Source of the DNA: an uncultured Raoultella sp.
Lineage (GTDB): Bacteria > Pseudomonadota > Gammaproteobacteria > Enterobacterales > Enterobacteriaceae
Direction: 5' to 3'
DNA: 17,149 nt
Assembly (NCBI GenBank): GCA_900759445.1
Contig: CAAEVH010000042.1
Span: forward strand, 1-17,149
Below, piece after piece: positions 11,141-17,149 of this stretch (its first letter is position 1; each line of letters opens with the position of its first letter). Below the pieces are notes generated by a model. That model was not told the DNA's origin, did not search any database, and saw nothing but the letters and a program-made list of their open reading frames with translations. The position numbers were made by a program, and so were the translations under genes.

Positions 11141-11210
11141 GAGTAATATCAGGCGTCATCAGCTTCTCAGGGGAAGCGGTTGGGTAAGGTGGAACGCCAT
11201 CACCTCGCCG
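11141..11210 (-). ncRNA. Fluoride riboswitch (crcB motif)
   Basis: On the minus strand the sequence AGGTGATGGCGTTCCACCT (11205-11187) matches the GG-GATGG-GTTC--CC core of the crcB-motif RNA. About ten bases on comes ACCGCTTC (11180-11173), then AGCTGATGACGCCT (11164-11151). These correspond to the conserved stem, pseudoknot strands and the GAUGACGCC block known from the Pseudomonas syringae and other fluoride riboswitches. The RNA lies 85 bases ahead of crcB, the commonest target of this class. It binds fluoride through Mg2+ ions and turns the gene on. A promoter candidate ends a few bases upstream, so the aptamer would begin almost at the transcript's 5' end. Confidence 0.92.
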
Positions 11211-11212
11211 CA

Positions 11213-11241
11213 ATTCTGGCCCGGTCACGGGCGTTAATCAA
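11213..11241 (-). promoter_or_regulatory. Candidate sigma-70 promoter for crcB
   Basis: On the minus strand TTGATT (11241-11236) and CAGAAT (11218-11213) are separated by exactly 17 bases. Each differs at two positions from consensus. Transcription would start near 11206-11208, at the first bases of the fluoride aptamer, which supports the call. Confidence 0.5.
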
Positions 11242-11593
11242 GCGGCTATCCACTGTTTTTGTGCGACTCCCCCTGCGGCGGGCATGAGGAGCCCGTTTTC
11301 AGGCTTGACCTGAAGAGCATTAAAAATTATCGTTTCGGCAGCATTTTATATCTGACTGTGAGTCATGCACATTACGCCACCCTGAGTTTCTCTTCGCCCG
11401 TCCTTTATCAGAGAGCCTGCCGCGACAGCCAGTCCGCGCCGGGTACCGTTCTCTCATATCCGTTACGGGACTGCCACCTTTCACGGTGAACCCGCGTGTA
11501 CCTGCTTCAGGGACGCAGGCGCCGTGTCCGCAGCAGCCGGTACGGACACGTCGTGATTAATCGGCGGGCTGCAGCCCGCCTTCAGGGATATTC
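11242..11593 (+). other. Long structured leader/intergenic region upstream of the MFS gene
   Basis: About 350 bases lie between the crcB promoter and the MFS start with no convincing gene. Several hairpins can be read on the plus strand: CGGGC/GCCCG near 11277-11293, TTCAGG/CCTGAA near 11297-11314, CGTGTCCG/CGGACACG (11523-11530 with 11543-11550) and a perfect 18-base palindrome at 11563-11580. An AT-rich patch at 11318-11352 (TTAAAAATTATCG, TTTTATATC) may hold the promoter. This would leave an untranslated leader of over 200 bases, long enough for an RNA regulator. No known riboswitch core, including a second fluoride core, is recognised. Confidence 0.4.
11563..11580 (+). repeat. GC-rich 18-base palindrome before the MFS start codon
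   Basis: GGCGGGCTGCAGCCCGCC is a perfect palindrome ending 13 bases before the MFS ATG. Its arms GGCGGGC/GCCCGCC reappear in the palindrome at 12833-12858 on the other side of the gene. There is no T-run, so it is not a typical terminator. It could modulate translation initiation of the MFS gene. Confidence 0.5.
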
Positions 11594-12790
11594 ATGCGTC
11601 AGCTTTTTCGGTTTATGTTTCATCACGCCTCTCACCTTACGTTCGGTGCGATGCTGATGGCCATGTCCAGCTTTGGACAGACCTATTTTGTCTCACTTTA
11701 CGGGCAGGATTTTCGTGAGGCCTTTGGGCTCACCGACGGCGGACTGGGCGGCCTGTACGCAATCGGAACGGTGATGAGCGCCATCACGCTGACCTGGGCC
11801 GGACGGCTGATTGACTACACCACGACCCGCCGCTTCACGCTGGCGGTCACCCTTTTGCTGCTCACGGCCTGCCTGCTGGTTTCCGGCGCACAGGCGGCGT
11901 GGATGCTGTGCATCGGGTTTTACTTTCTGCGCCTCGGCGGCCAGGGACTGATGGTGCATACTGCGCTGACCGCAACGGCGCGCCAGTTCCCCCTTGATGC
12001 AGGCAAGGCGCTCGGCGCCATCGCGCTGGGGCTCTCGCTGGCGCAGGCCGTTTTTCCTGTGATTGCGGTGCAGATAAGCGCGCTGACGGGATGGCGCGCT
12101 GCCTGGGGCATCAATGCCGGAATGCTTGTTGCCGGCGTGGGGGTCGCGCTGATGTTTTTGCCCCGCGGGAAAGAGAAGCCGCTGCGTACGTTCAGAAAGC
12201 GGGGTGAGGAGAAAGAAAAAGAGGCGCCGGTATGGCGAAACCGCAACCTGCTGCTGGCGCTGCCTGTCGTGCTGGCCTCCCCCTTTATCACCACCGGCTT
12301 CTTCTTCCACCAGGCGAGGCTGGCACAGGAGAAAGGCTGGGAGCTGTCGTGGGTGGCGGTATGGTTTATTGCCTATGCCATTACCCAGGCGGTATCGCTG
12401 CTGTCGTTTGGCCCGCTGATTGACCGGCTCTCACCACGCAGGCTGCTGCCGTGGTTTCTGATGCCACAGGCCCTGGCCATGCTGGCGCTATGGCTCAGCA
12501 ACGGTCAGTGGGTGACGCCTTTTTACCTGATTATGACCGGCGTATCGTCGGCCATTGCCTCAACGCTTGCCACCGCGCTCTGGGTACAGCTGTTTGGTCC
12601 GGCGCAGCTGGCCAGGGTGCGCTCGGCGGTTGAGGCAGGGACGGTGATTGCCAGCGGGGCATCCCCGGTAATCATGGGCGTGCTGATAGATAACCATGTC
12701 ACCCTGCATCTTCAGGCCCTGTTCTGCCTGGTCTACATTCTTGGCGCCAGCCTGCTGGCCACCGGTATCAGGACGGATGCGCCGCAATAA
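11594..12790 (+). CDS. Major facilitator superfamily transporter
   Basis: This 398-residue inner-membrane protein has about twelve hydrophobic segments split by a charged central loop at roughly residues 190-215 (RGKEKPLRTFRKRGEEKEKE), the usual 6+6 MFS layout. A motif-A-like GRLIDYTTTRR follows helix 2, and its counterpart GPLIDRLSPRR occurs in the second half. I cannot name the substrate; its placement in an ion-stress cluster beside crcB suggests an anion, acid or drug efflux role, but that is inference. ATG 11594 has only AGGGA as a Shine-Dalgarno, and a strong palindrome ends 13 bases upstream. The gene is transcribed divergently from crcB and converges on uspA, from which it is separated by a palindromic terminator. 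Confidence 0.88.
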   Translation: MRQLFRFMFHHASHLTFGAMLMAMSSFGQTYFVSLYGQDFREAFGLTDGGLGGLYAIGTVMSAITLTWAGRLIDYTTTRRFTLAVTLLLLTACLLVSGAQAAWMLCIGFYFLRLGGQGLMVHTALTATARQFPLDAGKALGAIALGLSLAQAVFPVIAVQISALTGWRAAWGINAGMLVAGVGVALMFLPRGKEKPLRTFRKRGEEKEKEAPVWRNRNLLLALPVVLASPFITTGFFFHQARLAQEKGWELSWVAVWFIAYAITQAVSLLSFGPLIDRLSPRRLLPWFLMPQALAMLALWLSNGQWVTPFYLIMTGVSSAIASTLATALWVQLFGPAQLARVRSAVEAGTVIASGASPVIMGVLIDNHVTLHLQALFCLVYILGASLLATGIRTDAPQ

Positions 12791-12832
12791 CGCGCCTTTA
12801 CCTTCATACCCGTCATCCTCTTTCCCCTGTGA

Positions 12833-12858
12833 AGGCGGGCCTGATATCAGGCCCGCCT
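12833..12858. terminator. Perfect 26-base palindrome between converging MFS and uspA genes
   Basis: Two 13-base arms (AGGCGGGCCTGAT and its complement) form an uninterrupted GC-rich hairpin, located 42 bases after the MFS stop and 3 bases after the uspA stop. TGTTTC follows on the plus strand, a weak U-tract. It most likely stops transcription from both sides. Confidence 0.6.
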
Positions 12859-12861
12859 GTT

Positions 12862-13689
12862 TCATCGCAGCATCAGCAGGGGCTGACGGCTTTCAGACAG
12901 CATTTCCGTGGTGTGGCTGCCAATAAAGAATCGCCGTAACCGGGAGTGCCCGCAGGCCCCCATTACCGTGAGGTCGATATCATGGGCGTCCGCGTAGCGG
13001 CACAGCGCCCCGGTTACGGACTCGTCTTCCAGCAGGCGTGTCTCGGTCGTGATACCGGCTTCCTGAAGAACAGCCTGCGCATCCTGCAGGGCTGACATGT
13101 CACCGTTGACCATCACGATATGACAGCTCAGGCCGTGCAGCAGCGGGCTGACCGTCAGGCGCGTCAGGTTTTTACGGCTCTCACTGCTGCCGTCGTACGC
13201 AAACATCACCCGCGCCGGCGGCGTAAACGTCTCCGGCACAATCAGCACCGGGTTTTTCTGCAGGCGAATGACGCTTTCCAGATGGCTGCCTACCTGATTC
13301 TGCGTCCCGCGGCGCCCCAGCACCATCAGCCGGACTTCGCCCAGCTCCGCCAGGATTTCGTCCAGTGCGCCGTGCTTTTGCAGCAGCTGTGCGTCCGGCT
13401 GTCCGGTCTGCTTCAGGAGCTCCGCACAGCCGGCCAGCACGGCCTTGCCCTGCGCCATCAGCAGCCGGCTGCGCTCACCCTCGACGCGGACCAGCGCTTC
13501 GGTCAGCTGCTCCCGGCTGTCAATACCAATGCTCCCGGTCAGGTCAGACACGGCGGGAGTCTCACTCTTTTCGAGCACGTGCAGCAGCGCCAGCGGCGCG
13601 CCAAGTTTACCGGCTGCCCAGGCAGCATACTCACAGACCGGCCGGGTTGAGGGGGAGCCGTCAACGCAGGCAATAACGGTGTTATTCAT
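12862..13689 (-). CDS. Tandem-domain universal stress protein (UspA family)
   Basis: This 275-residue cytoplasmic protein consists of two Usp folds (about 1-150 and 155-275), like E. coli UspE in layout. Domain 1 opens TVIACVDGSPSTRPVCEYA and domain 2 opens RVMFAYDGSSESRKN. The second domain has the canonical ATP-binding motif G-2X-G-9X-G-S in MGACGHSRLRRFFIGS. In domain 1 the equivalent GRRGTQNQVGS is shortened, so that half may not bind nucleotide. The gene lies 18 bases behind sulP on the same strand, with GGAG eight bases before its ATG, so the two form an operon. Usp genes are among those found near fluoride riboswitches in other bacteria. Its exact role here is unknown. Confidence 0.9.
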   Translation of the reverse strand: MNNTVIACVDGSPSTRPVCEYAAWAAGKLGAPLALLHVLEKSETPAVSDLTGSIGIDSREQLTEALVRVEGERSRLLMAQGKAVLAGCAELLKQTGQPDAQLLQKHGALDEILAELGEVRLMVLGRRGTQNQVGSHLESVIRLQKNPVLIVPETFTPPARVMFAYDGSSESRKNLTRLTVSPLLHGLSCHIVMVNGDMSALQDAQAVLQEAGITTETRLLEDESVTGALCRYADAHDIDLTVMGACGHSRLRRFFIGSHTTEMLSESRQPLLMLR

Positions 13690-13707
13690 GATGCTTTCTC
13701 CAGTAAA

Positions 13708-15192
13708 TTAATGGCCACCCATCAGCTTTTCCACTTCTTCAGGCTTGTCATGCACTCCGAAGCGGTCAACGAGGGTGCGGGTCGCGTCATTCATACCCTT
13801 GATCTCCACTTCCGTGCCTTCGCGACGGAACTTGATAACCACCCGGTCCAGCGCGCTCACGGAGGTGATATCCCAGAAGTGGGCGTGCGTTACGTCAATC
13901 ACCACGCGCTCCACCGCTTCACGGAAGTCGAAGTGGCTCATAAAGCGATCGGATGAGGCAAAGAATACCTGGCCGGCTACGGTATAGGTGCGGGTGTCGT
14001 CCTTCAGCTCAGAGGAGACCGCCATAAAGCGGGCGACCTTGGTGGCGAAGTTCAGCGAGGCAATCAGCACGCCGGTGAGCACGCCAAACGCCAGGTTATC
14101 GGTCGCCACCACCACCACCACGGTGGCCAGCATCACCACGCTGGTTGACAGCGGATGGCTGCGCAGGTTGCTGATGGAGCGCCAGGAGAAGGTGCCGATG
14201 GAGACCATGATCATCACCGCCACCAGAGCCGCCATGGGTATCCGGGACACCCAGTCGCGCAGGAACACCACCATCAGCAGCAGCACCACGCCGGCGGTGA
14301 GCGTGGAAAGCCGCCCGCGCCCGCCCGATTTGACGTTGATCACCGACTGGCCAATCATCGCGCAGCCCGCCATGCCGCCGATAAAGGAGGTGCAGATGTT
14401 GGCCACGCCCTGCGCCTTGCACTCGCGGTTTTTATCGCTCGGCGTGTCGGTCATGTCGTCCACGATGGTGGCGGTCATCATCGACTCCAGCAGCCCCACC
14501 ACGGCAAGTCCTGCCGAGTACGGCAGAATAATCATCAGCGTGTCGAGGTTAAGCGGGATATCCGGGATCAGAAACACCGGCAGGCTGTCCGGCAGTTTGC
14601 CCATGTCACCCACGGTGCGCACGTCCAGGTGCAGCCACATGGAAATGGCGGTCAGCACGATGATGCAGACCAGCGGCGAGGGAATGGTTTTGTTCAGATA
14701 CGGGAAGAGATAAATGATGCCCAGGCCCGCAGCGGTCAGGGCATAAACGTGCCAGGTGACGTTGGTCAGCTCCGGCAGCTGCGCCATAAATATCAGGATG
14801 GCCAGCGCGTTCACGAAACCGGTGACCACCGAGCGGGAGACGTAGCGCATCAGGCTGCCCAGCTTCAGGTAGCCGGCCGCCAGCTGCAGTACGCCGGTCA
14901 GCGCCGAGGCCGCCAGCAGATACTGCAGGCCGTGGTCTTTTACAAGCGTGATCAGCAGCAGCGCCATCGCACCGGTGGCGGACGATATCATTGCCGGACG
15001 GCCGCCGAGGAAGGCCATAACCAGGGGAATACAGAACGCAGAGTAGAGCCCGACCTGCGGGTCGACTCCGGCGATGATGGAAAAGGCGATCGCTTCGGGA
15101 ATAAGCGCGAGCGCGACCACAATACCGGCAAGGACGTCACCACGGACGTTACCCAGCCAGTCCTTACGCGTCGAGGACAGCAGCATAGTCAT
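13708..15192 (-). CDS. SulP-family inorganic anion transporter with C-terminal STAS domain
   Basis: This is a 494-residue inner-membrane protein. The N-terminal transmembrane domain (about 15-385) has the SulP start [35 protein letters not shown] and, after it, [15 protein letters not shown] in the substrate site region. A STAS domain (about 395-490) follows, with [15 protein letters not shown]. SulP proteins move sulfate, bicarbonate, chloride or dicarboxylates, often with Na+ or H+. The substrate cannot be read from sequence; the short STAS and the presence of nhaA fit a Na+-coupled bicarbonate (BicA-like) protein as well as a sulfate one. It heads an operon with uspA. Two ATGs lie six bases apart (15192 and 15186). 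The second has GAGAA at better spacing. The leader contains a terminator-like hairpin at 15251-15269. Confidence 0.9.
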   Translation of the reverse strand: MTMLLSSTRKDWLGNVRGDVLAGIVVALALIPEAIAFSIIAGVDPQVGLYSAFCIPLVMAFLGGRPAMISSATGAMALLLITLVKDHGLQYLLAASALTGVLQLAAGYLKLGSLMRYVSRSVVTGFVNALAILIFMAQLPELTNVTWHVYALTAAGLGIIYLFPYLNKTIPSPLVCIIVLTAISMWLHLDVRTVGDMGKLPDSLPVFLIPDIPLNLDTLMIILPYSAGLAVVGLLESMMTATIVDDMTDTPSDKNRECKAQGVANICTSFIGGMAGCAMIGQSVINVKSGGRGRLSTLTAGVVLLLMVVFLRDWVSRIPMAALVAVMIMVSIGTFSWRSISNLRSHPLSTSVVMLATVVVVVATDNLAFGVLTGVLIASLNFATKVARFMAVSSELKDDTRTYTVAGQVFFASSDRFMSHFDFREAVERVVIDVTHAHFWDITSVSALDRVVIKFRREGTEVEIKGMNDATRTLVDRFGVHDKPEEVEKLMGGH

Positions 15193-15587
15193 TTCTCAGT
15201 TTTTGATTACGGTCAGCCCGTGAGGGCAAAAATTTTACGTACGAAAAAGCACATCCGCAGACGGGATGTTTTTGAGTGCGCGCCGAAGTTTATTCAGTGC
15301 GACAGAGGAGGGGTACGACTCAGGGTGGCGTAAGACGCATGGTGGTGTTTATCACTCCTTCACGGCTGACAGAGCAGCGCGGGTAATCAGAAAGACCGGA
15401 TGAACAGACGTTCAGTACCGGCCACAAATGCCCGCCGGGCAGATGAACCACGGCAAAAAGCGCTTTTTACTCTACACGAATTGTTAACGGGGTCAACGCG
15501 CAGGGCAAAAACGCTGTTCATGGAATGCCGGTCAGGCGCATCCGGACGGAAAGTCCTTCTGCATGCTCAGGCTCGTCCGGCGTTCGC
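15193..15587. other. Divergent intergenic region between sulP and arsR
   Basis: Nearly 400 bases hold no convincing gene on either strand. The sulP-proximal half contains two minus-strand hairpins (15251-15269 and GCCCTCACGGGC near 15214-15225) and must include the sulP promoter, which I could not place. The arsR-proximal half contains short GC-rich inverted repeats such as CCCGCCGGGC (15431-15440) and AAAAAGCGCTTTTT (15455-15468), the latter a perfect 14-base palindrome. No known regulatory RNA is recognised. Confidence 0.4.
15246..15273 (-). promoter_or_regulatory. Terminator-like hairpin in the sulP leader
   Basis: In the sulP transcript ACATCC (15269-15264), a seven-base loop and GGATGT (15256-15251) form a stem, then GC and five T residues follow (15248-15244). 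It lies about 58 bases before the sulP start codon, inside the leader. Preceding A residues can extend the stem against the T-run. It resembles an attenuator, but the stem is only 6 bp, so it may be weak or serve instead as a plus-strand terminator. Confidence 0.4.
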
Positions 15588-15643
15588 ACATACATATGAT
15601 TAAGTGAATATAAATTTGACGGAGAAAGTTTCACAGGTACACT
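15588..15643 (+). promoter_or_regulatory. arsR operator and promoter
   Basis: TTGACG (15616-15621) and TACACT (15638-15643) are separated by 16 bases and make a good sigma-70 promoter whose start would fall near 15650. Just upstream, ACATACATATGATTAA (15588-15603) is the reverse complement of a sequence closely resembling the TTAATCATATG block of the E. coli ars operator. It is followed by an AT-rich dyad. ArsR would bind here as a dimer and leave when arsenite binds. Confidence 0.65.
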
Positions 15644-15669
15644 CAGGTCAGTCACAATAAGGAGTCACC

Positions 15670-16023
15670 ATGCCACCCGTGTCCCCCCTGCAGCTTTTTA
15701 AAAGCCTTTCCGACGAAACCCGACTCAGCCTCGTGCTGCTGCTACGCGAAAAAGGGGAGCTCTGCGTCTGTGAACTTACGTCCGTGCTGAAAGAAACTCA
15801 GCCCAAAATCTCACGGCATCTGGCTCTGCTGAGAGAAAACGGGCTGCTTACCGACCGGCGGGACGGAAAATGGATCCACTATCGTCTGTCGCCTCATATG
15901 CCGGCGTGGGCAGCGGCGGTTATCGAACAGGCTTATCTCTGCCAGCGGGATGATATCCGCCAGCTCAGCCGGCAGGCTGAACGCGATAACGCCACCACCA
16001 ACGGCAAGCCTGTCTGCATTTAA
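15670..16023 (+). CDS. arsR: Arsenical-resistance operon repressor ArsR
   Basis: This 117-residue ArsR/SmtB repressor matches the length and sequence pattern of the E. coli chromosomal and R773 proteins. The winged HTH contains ETQPKISRHLALLRENGLL, followed by DGKWIHYRLSPHMPAWAA. The arsenite-sensing site is ELCVCELT: Cys32 and Cys34 are conserved, while the third ligand position, Cys37 in R773, is Thr here. The C-terminus ends VCI as in the family. AAGGAG is ideally spaced before the ATG. The gene would normally be followed by arsB (or arsD/A/B) and arsC, but only the start of arsB remains. It is thus an orphan repressor, probably still autoregulating and able to act on ars operons elsewhere in the cell. 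Confidence 0.95.
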   Translation: MPPVSPLQLFKSLSDETRLSLVLLLREKGELCVCELTSVLKETQPKISRHLALLRENGLLTDRRDGKWIHYRLSPHMPAWAAAVIEQAYLCQRDDIRQLSRQAERDNATTNGKPVCI

Positions 16024-16126
16024 AAATTTACCGGTATATATCTGGATTATCGAATATATTACGCATCGAAAATTTATCAGTCCGGTTTAACAGGCATTTG
16101 TATTCAATAGGAGCGGGTATGTTTCT
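16024..16126 (+). other. arsR-arsB intergenic spacer
   Basis: This is an AT-rich 95-base spacer after arsR, ending in the arsB ribosome binding site TAGGAGCGGGT. A partial dyad (ACCGGTATATATC...GATTATCGAATATATTACGC) is visible but it has no U-tract and is not a convincing terminator. Confidence 0.4.
16119..16126 (+). pseudogene. arsB: arsB start, cut after three codons by a transposon end
   Basis: An ATG at 16119 follows ATAGGAGCGGGT and opens M-F-L. E. coli and plasmid arsB genes begin M-(L/F)-L-A-G and are preceded by a nearly identical ATAGGAGCG(T/G)GT ribosome binding site. The third codon is completed by the first G of the inverted repeat beginning at 16127, after which the sequence is transposon DNA. 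The arsenite efflux pump is therefore lost at this site. The five bases before the repeat (TTTCT) are a possible target duplication copy. Confidence 0.7.
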
Positions 16127-16164
16127 GGGGTCGTCTCAGAAAACGGAAAATAAAGCACGCTAAG
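16127..16164 (+). repeat. 38-bp terminal inverted repeat, Tn21-subgroup type
   Basis: The sequence starts GGGGTCGTCTCAGAAAACGG and ends AAAGCACGCTAAG, exactly 38 bases. It is of the type found at the ends of Tn21-subgroup elements. It is unrelated to the repeat at 4691-4728, so it belongs to a different transposon. The stop codon of the adjacent recombinase (16160-16162) lies inside it. Confidence 0.88.
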
Positions 16165-16717
16165 CGTGCGTGGAGGCTGGCACCCAGCGGTACAGCGTCG
16201 GAATGGACACGCCGAGGTTCTTGGCCACGTCCTTGGGCGGCACCCCGCTGGCCAGCAGCTTCTTGGCCGACTCGATCTTGCTGTCGGTCATCTTCGGCTT
16301 GCGGCCGCCTTTGCGGCCGAGCTGCTTGGCGACTTCCAGCCCGGCGCGGGTGCGCTCGACGGTCAGCTCGCGCTCCATTTCGGCAAGGCTCGCCATGACG
16401 TGGAAGAAGAACCGCCCGGATGGTGTGCCGGTGTCGATGGAGTCGGTGAGGCTCCTGAACTGGACACCGTGCTTGTGCAGATCGCCGACCAGATCGACCA
16501 GTTGCTTGACCGACCGGCCCAGCCGGTCGAGCTTCCAGACGACCAAAGTATCGCCTTCGCGCAGCATTTCGAGCGTCTTGGCCAAGCCAGGCCGGTCTGC
16601 CCGCGTGCCACTCACCTTGTCCTCGAAGACCTTTTTACATCCGGCCTTGCTCAAGGCTTCGCGTTGCAGCTCCAGGTTCTGATCCTGCGTCGAGACGCGC
16701 GCATAGCCAATCAACAT
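16160..16717 (-). CDS. Serine recombinase (Tn3-family resolvase/invertase type)
   Basis: This 185-residue small serine recombinase has the nucleophile Ser9 in GYARVSTQDQN, VVWKLDRLGRSVKQL, and EMERELTVERTRAGLE as E-helix. The C-terminal HTH covers about 148-182 (SGVPPKDVAKNLGVSIPTLYRWV). It would resolve cointegrates of the transposon whose end is at 16127. It shares little beyond family motifs with the resolvase at 7893-8450 and is not the TnpR of Tn21 itself. Its start codon overlaps the stop of the upstream ORF (ATGTTGA), so the two are coupled. Its position against the inverted repeat is unusual, since tnpA normally ends there. The cognate tnpA is missing, probably lost to IS26. DNA-invertase function is an alternative. 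Confidence 0.88.
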   Translation of the reverse strand: MLIGYARVSTQDQNLELQREALSKAGCKKVFEDKVSGTRADRPGLAKTLEMLREGDTLVVWKLDRLGRSVKQLVDLVGDLHKHGVQFRSLTDSIDTGTPSGRFFFHVMASLAEMERELTVERTRAGLEVAKQLGRKGGRKPKMTDSKIESAKKLLASGVPPKDVAKNLGVSIPTLYRWVPASTHA

Positions 16718-17056
16718 GGCTTGTCTCGCGCCCGGTCGATGCGTTCCTGCATCGCCTGCATCACTTCTTCGTGGGTGTACGATCTGGCGTTGGCGTCGGT
16801 GGCTTGCCGCAGGGCTTCCTCAACCTCGCGCGTCATCCGCTCGTAATCCTCCGGCCACAGCGCTTGCTCCATGCGCAGCGACGCCTGACCCAGCAGGTGC
16901 AGCAGGCTGAACAGCCGCATGTCGTTGGTGGCGACGATGCGCTCCCGAATCTGCTCCTGAATAGCTTCGCTAGCCCGATGCGCTTGTGGTGTGGCAGTCC
17001 CCTCGTAGTCAGCGGGGAATTCCGCTTCCTCGGCAATCCTTGCCCAGGCGCTGGCC
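16711..17056 (-). CDS. Unrecognised protein upstream of the resolvase, 5' end removed by IS26
   Basis: The reading frame from 17055 to the stop at 16711 encodes about 114 residues beginning ASAWARIAEEAEFPADYEG. A start codon at 17103 exists only because the frame continues into IS26, so the native N-terminus is lost. The protein is charged, Ala/Glu/Arg-rich and probably helical, without membrane segments. The C-terminal SYTHEEVMQAMQERIDRARD resembles the tails of small antitoxins. Toxin-antitoxin pairs do occur next to tnpR in some Tn3-family transposons, but no toxin partner is present and the similarity is weak. It overlaps the resolvase start by seven bases and is translationally coupled to it. 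Function unknown. Confidence 0.6.
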
Positions 17057-17149
17057 GGCACTGTTGCAAAGTTAGCGATGAGGCAGCCTTTTGTCTTATT
17101 CAAAGGCCTTACATTTCAAAAACTCTGCTTACCAGGCGCATTTCGCCCA
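17057..17149 (-). mobile_element. IS26, right end (partial)
   Basis: The 14-bp IS26 terminal repeat GGCACTGTTGCAAA starts at 17057. The following GTTAGCGATGAGGCAGCC continues as in the tnp-distal (right) end of IS26, up to the window edge. The transposase gene would lie beyond the window on the minus strand. The eight bases at 17049-17056 (CGCTGGCC) are one copy of a possible target duplication. IS26 here cuts the ORF upstream of the resolvase. Confidence 0.93.

Noticed and set aside
14155..15333. Long plus-strand open frame antisense to sulP
   Set aside because: Same shadow composition, rich in His, Gln and Gly; it overlaps a clear SulP transporter.
15193..15587. Second fluoride riboswitch ahead of sulP or nhaA
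   Set aside because: No GG-GATGG-GTTC core with a partnered GATGACGCC block could be found in either leader; only generic hairpins.
15400..15603. Small plus-strand open frame before arsR
   Set aside because: No Shine-Dalgarno, odd composition, and it runs into the arsR operator.
16160..16717. TnpR of Tn21 itself
   Set aside because: The adjacent repeat is of Tn21 type, but the recombinase sequence differs clearly from Tn21 TnpR as I know it.

Overview
The window looks like part of an enterobacterial multireplicon or plasmid resistance/accessory region assembled from several mobile pieces. The evidence is an IS26 end at the right edge, two different Tn3-family ends, an IS5-family end at the left edge, and an arsR of the Escherichia/Klebsiella type. 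The left block is clearly foreign to an enterobacterium: it is GC-rich, Pseudomonas-like DNA. All statements about host are inference; no replication or chromosomal marker lies in the window.

Left block (1-4690, all minus strand). The first 91 bases are the end of an IS5-family insertion sequence with the first nine codons of its transposase. It is followed by a complete phosphite-oxidation operon, transcribed ptxA-ptxB-ptxC-ptxD-ptxE (4540 to 135). PtxABC is a binding-protein-dependent ABC importer for phosphite, PtxD oxidises phosphite to phosphate with NAD+, and PtxE is a LysR-type regulator. The genes overlap or nearly touch, and PtxD keeps every published catalytic residue. The operon therefore looks intact and would let the host use phosphite as sole phosphorus source.

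Middle block (4691-8450). This is a Tn3-family transposition module: a 38-bp terminal inverted repeat, a full-length tnpA, an intergenic res region and a divergent tnpR. Its second inverted repeat is not found, and the sequence runs directly after tnpR into a fragment of an unrecognised gene.

Ion-stress block (8451-16126). It holds an SMR exporter of the guanidinium (Gdx/SugE) type, a NhaA Na+/H+ antiporter, the fluoride channel CrcB with a fluoride riboswitch in its leader, an MFS transporter, a tandem universal stress protein co-transcribed with a SulP anion transporter, and an arsR. The nhaA leader carries an intrinsic-terminator-like hairpin with eight U residues just before the ribosome binding site, and the sulP leader carries a similar but weaker one. 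The cluster reads as a fluoride/pH/cation stress island (inference). The ars operon is broken: arsB survives only as its first codons.

Right block (16127-17149). A second, different Tn3-family 38-bp inverted repeat (Tn21-subgroup type) cuts arsB. It is followed by a small serine recombinase whose stop codon lies inside the repeat and by an overlapping upstream ORF of unknown function that is itself cut by IS26 at 17057.
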